DNA from: Mesostigma viride
Taxonomy: Eukaryota > Streptophyta > Mesostigmatophyceae > Mesostigmatales > Mesostigmataceae
DNA length: 64,000 nucleotides
Direction of reading: 5' to 3'
Assembly: GCA_009746045.1 (NCBI GenBank)
Contig: RPFO01000667.1
Span: forward strand, 5,125,719-5,189,718
Part shown: piece after piece, positions 8,411 through 18,241 of the stretch
Position numbering within the stretch: the stretch's first letter is position 1
How the letters are laid out: each line of letters begins with the position of its first letter
Made by a program: the position numbers and the translations under genes
The notes under the pieces: generated by a model
Seen by the model: only the letters and a program-made list of their open reading frames with translations
The model's database searches: none
Told to the model about the DNA's origin: nothing

Positions 8411-10389
8411 ATGTTGCTGGATAGTGGTATATGCCCCGCTCTTTTATATAAACGACGCGTTCCTAGTACCTCGGTCACGGTTGGGTTATCAACAGTGGAC
8501 CTTACACCATCGAATGTCCCCGTTTTCGTGATGGCGACATTTAATGAAGACGTCACTGGTTTTGATCTATCAGACATTGACGTGACAAACGGAACGGCAG
8601 TCGACCTCTTTTTAGGTGCACCGGCGACGTATTTTTTTGATATAACAAATATCACAGGTTCGATCCCAACCACGGTTTCCGTGAAAGAAAATAAGGTAAC
8701 AGGGGTTTCTGGGGCATATAACGACGAATCCAACCTGTTATCATTTACCTACACCCCTCCTTCCACCACCGTCACACTTGCTACAACGGCAGGCGCTAAT
8801 CCTACTGCGAGCCCTATCGCAGTGGCTGCCACTTTCAGTAAGTCCATAGCTGGTTTTTCCATAGACGACATAGTAGTTACCAATGGGACCGCTTCCTCGT
8901 TGACAGGCAGTGGTTCATCTTATACATTCTCGGTCACTCCCGTCGCGGCATACACCCCCACCACTGTTAGCGTGGGAGTGGATGTGGTGGACGGTGGAAA
9001 CGACGCATCTAATACCCTAACATTCACACTGAGCCCTCCACCTATCACGGTCGCTCTATCTACAGCTGCAGGGACGTATCCAACCACAAGCCCCGTCACA
9101 ATGGATGTCACATTTGACAAGCCCGTGACCGGGTTTGGTATCGGGGACATCTACGTGAACAACGGAACAGCGTCGTCGGTAACCGGTACCGGGGCATCGT
9201 ACCAGTTCGCAGTGACACCAACCACTCCATATTCCCAGACGATCGTGAGGGTGGTCGATGGCTTGACGGTAGGCGAATTCGGGGTCACAAACGCCGAGTC
9301 TAACACGGTCGCGTTCACCTACTCCCCGCCGCCTACCGTCACCCTCGCGACTTCGGCCGGGGCAACACCGTCCACGAGCCCAGTCGGCGTGACGGCCACC
9401 TTCAGCCGGTCAGTCACTGGTTTCGCGCTCGGGGACATCGTCGTTACCAACGGGACGGCGTCCAACTTGGTGCAGGTAAACGCGGCATTTTACACGTTCG
9501 ACGTGGCAGGAACCTCGAACACATTGACGACCGTCAGCGTGGGTGCCAACGCGGCGACAGACTCCGTGTCGGGCCATGGGAACTCGGCGTCTAACCCGCT
9601 TACTTTTACGTATACGCCAGTTTACAACCCCGCAACAGACCCCAATCTGTTCGCGTGGTACGATCCGTCCGACAGCGCCACGGTGTTCAGCAACACCACT
9701 GGCACAACCCAGCAAAACACGACAGGTGGGAACGTGATGCGAGTGAACGACAAGGGGCCGAACGGGTACCACGTGACGCAGGCAACTTCCGCCAAGTGCC
9801 CGACGCTGGACACGGCGGAGCTAAACTCGAAACGGTCCCTCCGTTTTATTAACTCGCGGTCTGGCTTGTTGGAGTCCGTGAACAATTTCTGGAACGCGGT
9901 CGGGGTAAGTGCGAGTGTTTTTCTAGTCGCCAAACAGCTAACGACTGCAACGTATCCACAATAGGGGTTACGGGTCTCCGAGGATATATGCTTGGATCGT
10001 CGAACGGCGATTGTTACCTCATGTCTTATCAGTCAGAGAGCCAGCTCGTTCTCCTCTTTGCTCCCGTTTCTGTACGCGACACCGTGAGCACCAGGACTCA
10101 GTTCTTTGACAACAAGGCACACGTCCTGGCGCTTTCATGCAACAGCAGTACAAACGCCTTTCTCACCCGCTTCGACGGACGAGCTGGCTATGACAGGATA
10201 GGTTCGGACCCTATACTTGGTTCAGGGAATCTTTCTATTGGAGGAGACTCGTCCAACACGAGTCGTGCTTTTGATGGGTGGATTGGCGAGATCCTTATCT
10301 ACAACACCGCCAAAACGTCAGCGGAGCTTGAGGTGATCCGCGGCTACCTCGCAGCCAAGTGGGGGGCACCGTTAACTCCTCCAGCGTAG
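8411..10389 (+). CDS. Viral fibre: four Ig-like repeats plus lectin-like domain, frame broken at about 9957
   Basis: The first frame (8411-9964) encodes four homologous repeats of about 90-95 residues. Each contains a DI.VTNGTA core followed by a Y.F.VTP strand and ends in a F.Y.PP linker, as in bacterial-type Ig-like domains of surface adhesins. From about residue 405 a concanavalin/LamG-like lectin domain begins (LFAWYDPSDSATV). It is cut by a TAG at 9962-9964. The next frame (open from before 9949 to 10389) carries the rest of the domain, ending GWIGEILIYNTAKTS...GYLAAKWG, the typical LamG C-terminus of viral and phage fibres. One missing base near 9957-9959 explains the split. The likely role is attachment to the host cell surface. 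Confidence 0.72.
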
Positions 10390-10427
10390 GCCTCTATAAC
10401 TAAATATCTATCCATATCATGTAAGCA

Positions 10428-10940
10428 ATGGACTATCCAAATTATTACCAGATAGTACTTGACAGCGAGGCTTCATCGAGTGACAGTGACGTTGACAATG
10501 CGGCATTTCGTTTTAAAATTAAACCAGATCCAAGTGCTCCCATCATTGACGGGGATTGGAGAGGCGGGCTTCACTTTGCGTCCATTGCAGGAATCGAAAG
10601 CACCCCCCCTCACGTGCTCATTGGCTTGGTATCCCCCAGTTTCTTGGGTGGTGAGCACAATTTGGACCAGGGGGTTGTGTTGGGATCAGAAATATGCAAA
10701 AAAGCAACAGCAACAACGACCACTTTCGACTATTCTTTGATCAATGATCACGCATATTTCAATTTGAGGAATCCACATCTCTTTAGGAACGGGGGCATTC
10801 TGGAGATAAGGTTGGCCCACATAGATAGGGACGTAGGAGACACGGAATATCAAAACGTTGCTGCATACGATTCTTTCGTCTGCGTGTTACAATTTGAGAG
10901 GGTGCGAGGTTTTAATAAATGCAAATGTCATGGCAAGTAA
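10428..10940 (+). CDS. Unidentified viral protein, 170 aa
   Basis: An intact frame from ATG 10428, preceded by an AT-rich leader (ATAACTAAATATC). The N-terminal half is acidic (SEASSSDSDVDNAAFRF), followed by beta-type sequence and a Cys/Lys tail (FNKCKCHGK). It overlaps the next gene by 11 bases. The pattern YYQIVLDSE...F.FK near the start resembles the opening of small beta-sandwich virion proteins, but I cannot assign a family. Confidence 0.6.
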   Translation: MDYPNYYQIVLDSEASSSDSDVDNAAFRFKIKPDPSAPIIDGDWRGGLHFASIAGIESTPPHVLIGLVSPSFLGGEHNLDQGVVLGSEICKKATATTTTFDYSLINDHAYFNLRNPHLFRNGGILEIRLAHIDRDVGDTEYQNVAAYDSFVCVLQFERVRGFNKCKCHGK

Positions 10941-11133
10941 TTTCTGCGCATCATATATGGGTGGTTGCTTCGGAAAATTCACTCTCGTGGACACTCTAGA
11001 ATCTTCGTTCAGGCGCTTGACAAGTGACCCAGTTGATTACTCGCACGCTTACGAGTCTTTTTACCTAAATTCACGTCCCAGAACTCGCCACGTGGTAGAG
11101 GCCACCTTAGACTTGCATCGCTCCGAAATTTAG
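10930..11133 (+). CDS. Small unidentified viral protein, 67 aa
   Basis: Starts at ATG 10930 inside the end of the previous gene and ends at TAG 11133. The start is chosen because the 11-base overlap copies the 6516/6526 arrangement. The product begins MASNFCASYMGGCFGKF and has no known motif. It is the last intact gene of the plus-strand viral series. Confidence 0.5.
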   Translation: MASNFCASYMGGCFGKFTLVDTLESSFRRLTSDPVDYSHAYESFYLNSRPRTRHVVEATLDLHRSEI

Positions 11134-11358
11134 CCAAGTTCGACATTTGTACAAGTCCAGCCACCTTCGCGTCCTGTCCAGGCCGTGCCAGCAGACGTAA
11201 CGGACCTTGGCACATTGTGCACAAATAGGCAAAATCACGTGCAAGTCACGCATCTCACGTTGCAAGCTCTCTGCCGGTAGCCATGGCTTCCCGAAACGCA
11301 GGGCCTTGCGAGAAAGCGCTGGCAATGCTTGGAAAAATCCTCGATGCACTAGGAACTC

Positions 11359-11690
11359 GGCTTTGAGAATGGGTGAGAAATGGTGAGAAAAAGGGTGAGA
11401 AAGGTGAGAAAAAGGGTGAGAAATGGGTGAGAATGGGTGAGAAAGGTGAGAAAAAAGGGTGAGAATGGGGTGAGAATGGGTGAGAAAACACGTTTCTCAC
11501 CCGGGTGAGATTGCCCCAAAAAGGTGAAAAAAGGGGAAAAACGTGAGAAAAATCTCAAAAAAACTGGACGTGAGATAAGTGAGAAAAACGGGAGGTGTGA
11601 TACGTGAGAAAAGTGAGAAAATGAGGACGTGAGAAAAGTGAGAAAATCAGGACGTGAGAAAAGTGAGAAAAGTGAGAAAACACAGCGCTG
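11359..11690. repeat. Left subterminal repeats of the CACTA-like element
   Basis: About thirty copies of GTGAGAAA-type words, often (G)GGTGAGAAA or GTGAGAAAAGT, occur within 330 bases. In known CACTA elements such arrays bind the transposase; that role here is inferred. Confidence 0.7.
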
Positions 11691-13830
11691 AAAAACACAC
11701 CCATAATGCAATATGCTGGCAGCAGACACATGCATGCAGTGCCAGTAACAACCGCTGTTCAAAACAGCACGAACAATCATGATTTTTTCATTAAATGTTT
11801 GAATAATTTAATTGTTAACAGCTCAGGAACCCGTTGATTCAACTATTCAACACTGTTTTTCTTCGGCATTCAATGCCTTTCATCAAATACTATATGGCAG
11901 CTAGCTAACAAAGCGGGCCGCTCGACAGGGCGTCACATGCTAACTTGAAAGTGGGACCGCTTGCAATTTATTCTCGTGGTGCCTGCAAGAAATCAAGCAA
12001 ACCGACACAATATATGCAAGAGGAAAAGAAATCAGATCCTTGACATAGATGTAAGCGTTCTACAATGATCTTGAGCTCATCACCACCTAACAATCCATGC
12101 AGCAAATGTGTATGGCAAATCAAACCAAGCAACATACAATTCCACACATCCATGCATGCAAGAGGGGAAAAAAAAACAGGCCCTTGCAGATAAACATCTA
12201 TACCTTCAAATGCATTCCAAAACGTGAAGCATGCCAATGCTTGTCATGCATGCCTCCCAATGCAGGCATAGAAAGGGAAACTAAAGTGAAAGGGAATGCA
12301 AGGCTGGTGGCGCACACCATATTTTGAATAGATGTATAGGTGAGCATACTAGCCTACAAGGCATAGCTGCTATGCAAGAAGATGCAACATACCAGTTCGT
12401 GCAACTGCAAATAGAAAGTTCTAATGATGGCGGGCTTTACAAAGCAAAGGACGCTCAAATTGCCACAAATAGAAGCCACCAGCGACAAGCGTTTAGTCGA
12501 TAGCAAATCATTGAGTAATCAAGGCCAATCAAGTTTGAAATAACCTCCAAAGCCTCAGAACTGCTCAACGAGATGAAGAAAGTCATCTAACAAGGCCATG
12601 TATTCCTAATGGCAAGGCATATCACTGGAAAGAGAAGAATGAGACGAAAATCCAGCAAACCTCTTGCTATGGTGTTGCAAGCGAGTGAGAACAAAAAATT
12701 CAAAATGAAAAGACTTCCTGATTGCTCTCACCAGTAAAGGGATTTCGTTTGCAGGCATGCGGAGATTTGGAGAGAACCATTTTAAAGATGCCAAGTAAGC
12801 TCTGGATATCAAAGAGGATCATGCAACTCAATGCCGACAACACGGAATGGCATACGTTCGCTCACCATGCTGCAGAACAATCACCCAGCATAGAGACCCA
12901 GAGGCTCTACTAGCGTAGACGGATAGGCCGCCGCATGCCGGTCTAACGGCATGACGCTGCCAACAAATGTACAAAGTGCAGCACGCAATGCAAACAGTAA
13001 AAGGATGTAAGAACCAGAAGCACAAGTGCAGTTAAGACTGGATCTGAAGCCATCCGGCCAGGTCTCTCCACATCGCACACTTCCAAGTTCCAACTCCGAA
13101 ACTTCCTTCTGCAGCATTCAATTCAACAAGTTCAAAACGAATGCTATGTGCATCTGAAACCCTTGCATCGCGCCGCACACCACTGGGAGCAGTTCTTTAA
13201 TATTGGCAACGCATGAGGCATACAGAATCCATGGCCATGTTATAAAAGCACTCACTTGCTCACCTGAGGTCATAGCAGGAAACCGCCGGGTTTCTATAGC
13301 AGTCTAACATTGCGACGAGGACTAGCTTGTTAGTCATACGCCTGCCTGAGCTTTCTCCTTGACAGCTTTCTGCTCTGAAATTTAAAGCTGGTCGAAGGCG
13401 CTGCCTTTGCAAAGGAAAGTCGTCCCGGTGACTTCCTCCAGTCCAATCCATGGGCCAATCCACAAATTCCCTTCCAAACCTAAGAGCCGCATACATAACC
13501 ACTGCTAGCCTGTCATCGAACCTCCCATCCTCCTGCCATTACCTTTCAGAATCAATTAGCTGTACACTCCCAGCGCAAACCGCGAAGTGAAATGTGGGGT
13601 AATCACGTCCTGTCGACCACACCCAAAAGCAGTTCTAGCTGCACTACTACATGTGTTTATGGCCGTTGGCGCAAAAGCATGTCGGTTGCTGGCGTCGATC
13701 CGAAACCAGCGGCAACCGCTAGTTTTTGAACTGTACAGGCCAAGCGACAGAATCTTTCCGCAACGGCAATACCGGGCGAAGATCACACTGCAATGTCACT
13801 CTGCACACCCATTGGCATCTACAATAATAA

Positions 13831-14080
13831 AATCCTGGGATCGTGATTCTAATCCGTACATCGTCAGCATAATTCAAACGAATGGACATATGGCTTGCCA
13901 TTATGACTTGATACTAAGGTAAATGTACACGCTCTGCACATCCCTGCCAGAGAAAAATCCTGGGTACGTGATTCTAATCCGTACATCGTCAGCAAAATTC
14001 AAACGAATGGACATATGGCTTGCCATTATGACTTGATACTAAGGTAAATGTACACGCTGTACACATCGCTGCCGGAGACT
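13831..14080. repeat. Tandem duplication of about 125 bp inside the transposon
   Basis: The segment from AATCCTGGGATCGTG at 13831 to about 13955 is repeated almost exactly at about 13956-14080, with a few substitutions. It contains no frame of note. Confidence 0.7.
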
Positions 14081-15715
14081 GAGCGGCGTAACCGTAACTT
14101 CATTTCAGGAGCCCGGCATTGCAAAGCTTGACCTTCCGAGTTGCGAGCCGTGTGACCGTTGCATTCATGTGGTGCGACTCGACAAGATGATGAAGGCATC
14201 GTTTCCCCAGTGTGAGTCCTTCCTACATTCAAAGCAAGGGCCAGGGAAGCTAGGTCGGCGATCGGCGCGATCACGGGACTGCAAGATGTCTATAGCAATA
14301 ATGCAACCTTGCAACCTTATATATCTAGATTGATGAAGCGCTGAAAAGGCATGTAGATTGACTGGATTATGTGCGTGCAGTACCCATCGAAGTTTTCAGG
14401 TCGAACAGAGGATTTAAATTGAGGACGAGACATGAATGGCATCGTTTAGAAGCATTGAAGTCATATTCGGTAGAGATGAAAGATACGGTAAATACACTAC
14501 CGAACTTCCAGACCTGCATGCTTTCTTAACTCATAAGGTGAGCACGTTCTTCCTCATATGGTGGAATGTCTGGCCCAGTGTATTCGTCATGCTTCTGTAA
14601 TTTACTGGTCGTTGGGGACCTGCCGTTGAGAGGGTGTCTTCCGAACGATTTCTTGTTATGGTGTTGACCACCATGCAAATCACTGCTTGTTTCTTTTGTA
14701 TGCTGTGTATTGTGGTTTGTACGTCGATTTTTTTCTTCGTGTGCATGTCTAAAGACAATGCGGCGACCGAGGAGCATGCGGCCCTATCGCAGAGACGGGA
14801 CGAGGAACGTCGTTGGCATCGAAGGCTATAGAAGCGCGGTGAAAGTTTTTGGTGAGCAATCGCTTTTTTAGTTGTTTCAATTCGTATTTGTGAATCTGTC
14901 GGTAACCATTGCTTTCAATCCTTCTCTTCCGATTCATTTGCTGTCAACGTCCAATGCGCGGCACCTTTGCAAACCATACCTTTATTTGTTAGCAATCAGA
15001 GTAGCAGTTTTTGCAAGGTAATGTTTTCCTTATTTGCAGTTGCCCTCACTGGCATGCTTTCGCTTTTGTTCATTCAGCTACACAGGCTACTAACTGGACC
15101 GGCTATATTATACCGTTCTGTATGCCTGCTTGAGTGACTGCCGACAATCTAGCGGGGTTGAGGCATAACCTACTTCACCATAGGATGTTTTGCTGGGCAA
15201 CAACGATCTGCCGCCTGACTGGTCCGCCCCCTGCCTTGCTGTACCGGTGTCCTCTTCAATTGCGGTGCTCTGTGTGCCTGCAGGACCATAGAGAACGGCT
15301 GGCAGCCCTGTGGCTCTGTCCAAAGAAGCATGAATCGTGATGAAGAAGCATATAGATTGGGCCTGTTATTATTAGATGGTCATAGTCGCAGCATCTGCAG
15401 AAAATATGACAGGCCTAGCTTTTTGCCGCCTTTGTTCACAATGATGTAAACATTTTGATGAGATCAAATTTCTGATCAAATTTTGATGAGATAACCAACG
15501 TGGGGCTAAATCTTGATTGTAATCGTATATTTCTAATAAAAAACAACTCGTTTGGAATGATGGCCTGTTAAGCTGTGTTTAACAAGGCCTGTGTATTGTA
15601 TGAACCCTATATTGCACCTTTGTGGTGCACCCTATAATGCATATCAAAGTGGTTGAGTTTTTTTTCACGTTAAGGACTTCATGAAATAAAGCTAATGATT
15701 TTTCTCGTGTTACAC

Positions 15716-16028
15716 TCTTGGTGAGAAATTTCTCACCACGTTGACTTGTGATTTTTCTCGTGTTAGTGATTTTTCTCGTGTTGGTGAGAAACTTCTCAAT
15801 TTTCTCAATCTTTCTGCCTTTTTCTCACCCATTCTCACCTTTTTTCTCACTTTAGGGTTTTTTCTCACCCCAATCTCACCAAAACGCCCTTTTTCTCACC
15901 AAAATCTCACCCTGGTGAGATTTTTTGCCTAGCGTTTGCGGAAAAAAATTGAGATTTTTCTCAATTTTCTCAAAAAATTCTCACAAAAGGTGAGAAAATT
16001 GAGGGTTTTGAGAATTTTCTCAGAAATT
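15716..16028. repeat. Right subterminal repeats of the CACTA-like element
   Basis: Many copies of TTTCTCACC, the reverse complement of the left-hand word, plus some in the opposite sense, are packed into about 310 bases next to the right terminus. Confidence 0.7.
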
Positions 16029-16551
16029 GAGTTCCTAGTGTGGTCTCGAGGACGGCCAGACAAAGATATCTGACCAGCTCGCACACCTGACGCACAAGGT
16101 CTCCCTTCTTTCCGGAAACGAAGGTGCTGTTGGAGGCACCGGACCTACCTGCGAGGTCTTCAAGATTCACGACGCCGGATATGACGATGTCGACCGCAAG
16201 ACGCCAAAAATTTGCGTCGAGTGGGTCTACGAGAAGAATGCGGCAAAGCCGAGGAAGGTCGAGGACCGCTGCGAGTGGATTCGCCTCGACCAAGCCGACG
16301 GGTGCGTTAAGATGGTTGACGATTTCCTCAATGGCTTCTCCAAGTCCAAGCGCCAGCCAGGCATTTCCCCCATTGCGCTCTACAGGGCATGGGAGGAGGT
16401 AAAGAAGGGTTTCGAGGACGCAAAGACCGCCACTTCCAATGGCAGGAAGAGGAGCCGCGAGGGAGCGTCAAGCTCCCACGGCCATGGCGACAAGAAGAAC
16501 TCCGCCTCGTACGTGAAGAGCCTGACTGGACACTCCAAGGACAAGGAGTAG

Positions 16552-16869
16552 ATTGTCGTCTTGTTGACGACGGCAACGAGCTTGCCATTTTCGCTCTTGT
16601 CGAGCTGATAACGAATGTAAACGTGTTATATTTTTTAATGAATTCGTTTATGCAGTATAAAACGCGTCAATATATGCTGGAAACAATTTTCATTTCGTCT
16701 CGAATTGCAGTTCTAACTTCGAGTTATGCATCCAGAGTAAACATCTCATGCATCGACGCAGGTCGTATGGGATTCTTGCATAGGTCGTCTGAGTTTTCAG
16801 ATTAATAAACCCTAACACTCTGCACACCCCGCCGCGCGGCCCTCGCCGGCTCCCTCACCCTGCGAGGCC
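16552..16869. other. Spacer without a supported gene
   Basis: About 320 bases, AT-rich from 16615 to 16700 (TTATATTTTTTAATGAATTC). Apart from the stem-loop I see only a short TAATAAACCCTAA at 16803 near the start of the hairpin array. Confidence 0.5.
16555..16571 (+). terminator. Stem-loop just after the split gene
   Basis: GTCGTC and GACGAC form a perfect 6-bp stem around a 5-base loop, four bases after the TAG at 16551. It may help form the mRNA 3' end, but this rests only on position. Confidence 0.25.
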
Positions 16870-17973
16870 ATGGCGAAAAATTGGGCGGTCTTTTCTTAAG
16901 AGTAAGTACGTGCAATTTTTCGCCACATCCAACAACCCACGCCACCTCAGCGCCGGCCAGTGGGGGAAGGTGGCGAAAAATTGGGCGTTCTTTTCTTAAG
17001 AGTAAGTACGTGCAATTTTTCGCCATCACTCTCACACCTTGACAAACACCTCCTATACCCCGCGCCAAGGGGTGGCAGGGTGGCGAAAAATTGGGCGTTC
17101 TTTATATAAGAGTAAGTACGTGCAATTTTTCGCCATCACTCTCACACCTTGACAAACACCTCCTATACCCCGCGCCAAGGGGTGGCAGCAACAACGGCGA
17201 CGGGAGCTATGGCCGACCTACACCCAGCTCCGGCAGACCAAGGCGGGCCAGCCGGTGTACTGGAAGGGGGCGGCCATCTACGTCGGCCACAAGCCCTGGC
17301 AAGCGACCCCCTCGACCACCGCGGCCCCAGCAACTCCAGCCCCAGCCTAGGGGAATACAGCAGCAGTAGTGTAGAATAGTTAGACAGTGGCCTTGTACAT
17401 GCCCGCCTACTACAGGCACTATACCAGCTGAGGCCTAGCCTTTTTAGTCATGTACATGTGTGCCTATGATGAGCCACACTCCAGACGATGCCTAGCCTTA
17501 TTTAGTAATGTTGTGCCCATGCAGGGAGTCACTCTCTGCTGAGAAGCCATGCCATAGCTCCTGTATAGCCACGATGATCTTCCCCCACATGCCACGCTCC
17601 CCCTTAACTGGGCATAGCGCGATACATCATGAGGGTGCAGGTGCCTTGGTGCACCTAGAGCAGGGGTAGCTTACATTCCCACCCTTGCATGAAGTAGCCT
17701 AGAATGTATTAAAAGCCATATGCCCCTTCTCAGGGCTATGTGCTACATCTACTCCCAACGGAGTGATGTTGATAATTAATTAATTAATTAATTAAGGGGT
17801 GGCAGGGTGGCGAAAAATTGGGCGTTCTTTATATAAGAGTAAGTACGTGCAATTTTTCGCCATCCTTGTCACACCTTGACAAACACCTCCTATGACCCGC
17901 GCCAAGGGGTGGCAGGGTGGCGAAAAATTGGGCGTTCTTTATATAAGAGTAAGTACGTGCAATTTTTCGCCAT
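16870..17973. repeat. Five-unit tandem array with a hairpin in each unit
   Basis: Five copies of a roughly 54-base hairpin begin at about 16870, 16971, 17081, 17808 and 17919. Each starts GGCGAAAAATTG and ends CAATTTTTCGCC, a perfect 12-bp inverted repeat around a conserved loop containing AGAGTAAGTACGTG. Units are 101-111 bp apart once the retrotransposon at 17189-17793 is discounted. The spacer reads TTGACAAACACCTCCTA...CCGCGCCAAGGGGTGGCAG. The units could be amplified miniature inverted-repeat elements or a structured regulatory array. Each hairpin loop has AGTAAGTACG, which resembles a 5' splice site. Confidence 0.75.
17189..17793 (+). mobile_element. 5'-truncated ORF1-only non-LTR retrotransposon with target duplication
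   Basis: This 605-bp insert carries the last part of the ORF1 found intact at 31111-32496 (PAGVLEGGGHLRR in a shifted frame; the other frame matches VYWKGAAIYVGHKPW). A 3' UTR like that at 30730-31110 follows, then a CTCCCAACGGAG hairpin and an (ATTA)n tail. It is flanked by exact 12-bp direct repeats AAGGGGTGGCAG at 17177-17188 and 17794-17805. It therefore inserted by target-primed reverse transcription into the hairpin array. Confidence 0.82.
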
Positions 17974-18082
17974 CCTTGTCACACCCCCAACACACCATCA
18001 CAACTGCCGGGGTGGTGACAGATGCCAGCCTAAATGTCACAACCTGGTGAGCAGTGGTGGCAGGGGCACTTCTGTTTTTGCA

Positions 18083-18115
18083 AGTGGTTTAGGGTTTTAG
18101 GGTTTAGGGCTTAGG
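18083..18115 (+). repeat. Short degenerate telomere-like block
   Basis: GTTTAGGGTTTTAGGGTTTAGGGCTTAGGG, imperfect copies of TTTAGGG, lies between the hairpin array and the next retrotransposon. It is too short to be a chromosome end. Confidence 0.55.
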
Positions 18116-18241
18116 GTGAGACCCCATCCTAGGCCGCGGTCACTATAGGGTCACTATAGGGGTGGCAGATGCCAGCATAAGGGTGGTGCACTTCTCCTAG
18201 TCGCGATGACGGAATGATGACGGAATGATGATGGAAGCTAC

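Larger units (their letters stand above)
11347..16040. mobile_element. Non-autonomous CACTA-like DNA transposon
   Basis: The 4694-bp segment begins CACTAGGAACTC (11347-11358) and ends with the inverted GAGTTCCTAGTG (16029-16040). Just inside the ends are dense arrays of GGTGAGAAA (left) and TTTCTCACC (right), in opposite orientation. CACTA termini with subterminal repeats are the hallmark of the CACTA (En/Spm) superfamily. A TG dinucleotide flanks both ends. A 3-bp target duplication would be usual in plants; 2 bp is seen in some related groups. No transposase-like frame is visible inside, so it is probably mobilised in trans. The interior is AT-rich, unlike the flanks. Confidence 0.72.
11283..16551 (+). 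pseudogene. 190-codon gene split by a CACTA-like element
   Basis: The 5' part runs from ATG 11283 to 11346 (21 codons plus one base). The 3' part runs from 16041 to TAG 16551. If the element at 11347-16040 and one copy of a TG duplication are removed, the two parts join in the same frame with no stop, so the insertion hit a formerly intact reading frame. The C-terminal third is Lys/Ser/Gly-rich (NGRKRSREGASSSHGHGDKK) and probably disordered. The middle has W, C and charged residues but no family I recognise. It starts about 150 bases after the last viral gene on the same strand, so a viral origin is likely but not shown. Confidence 0.6.
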
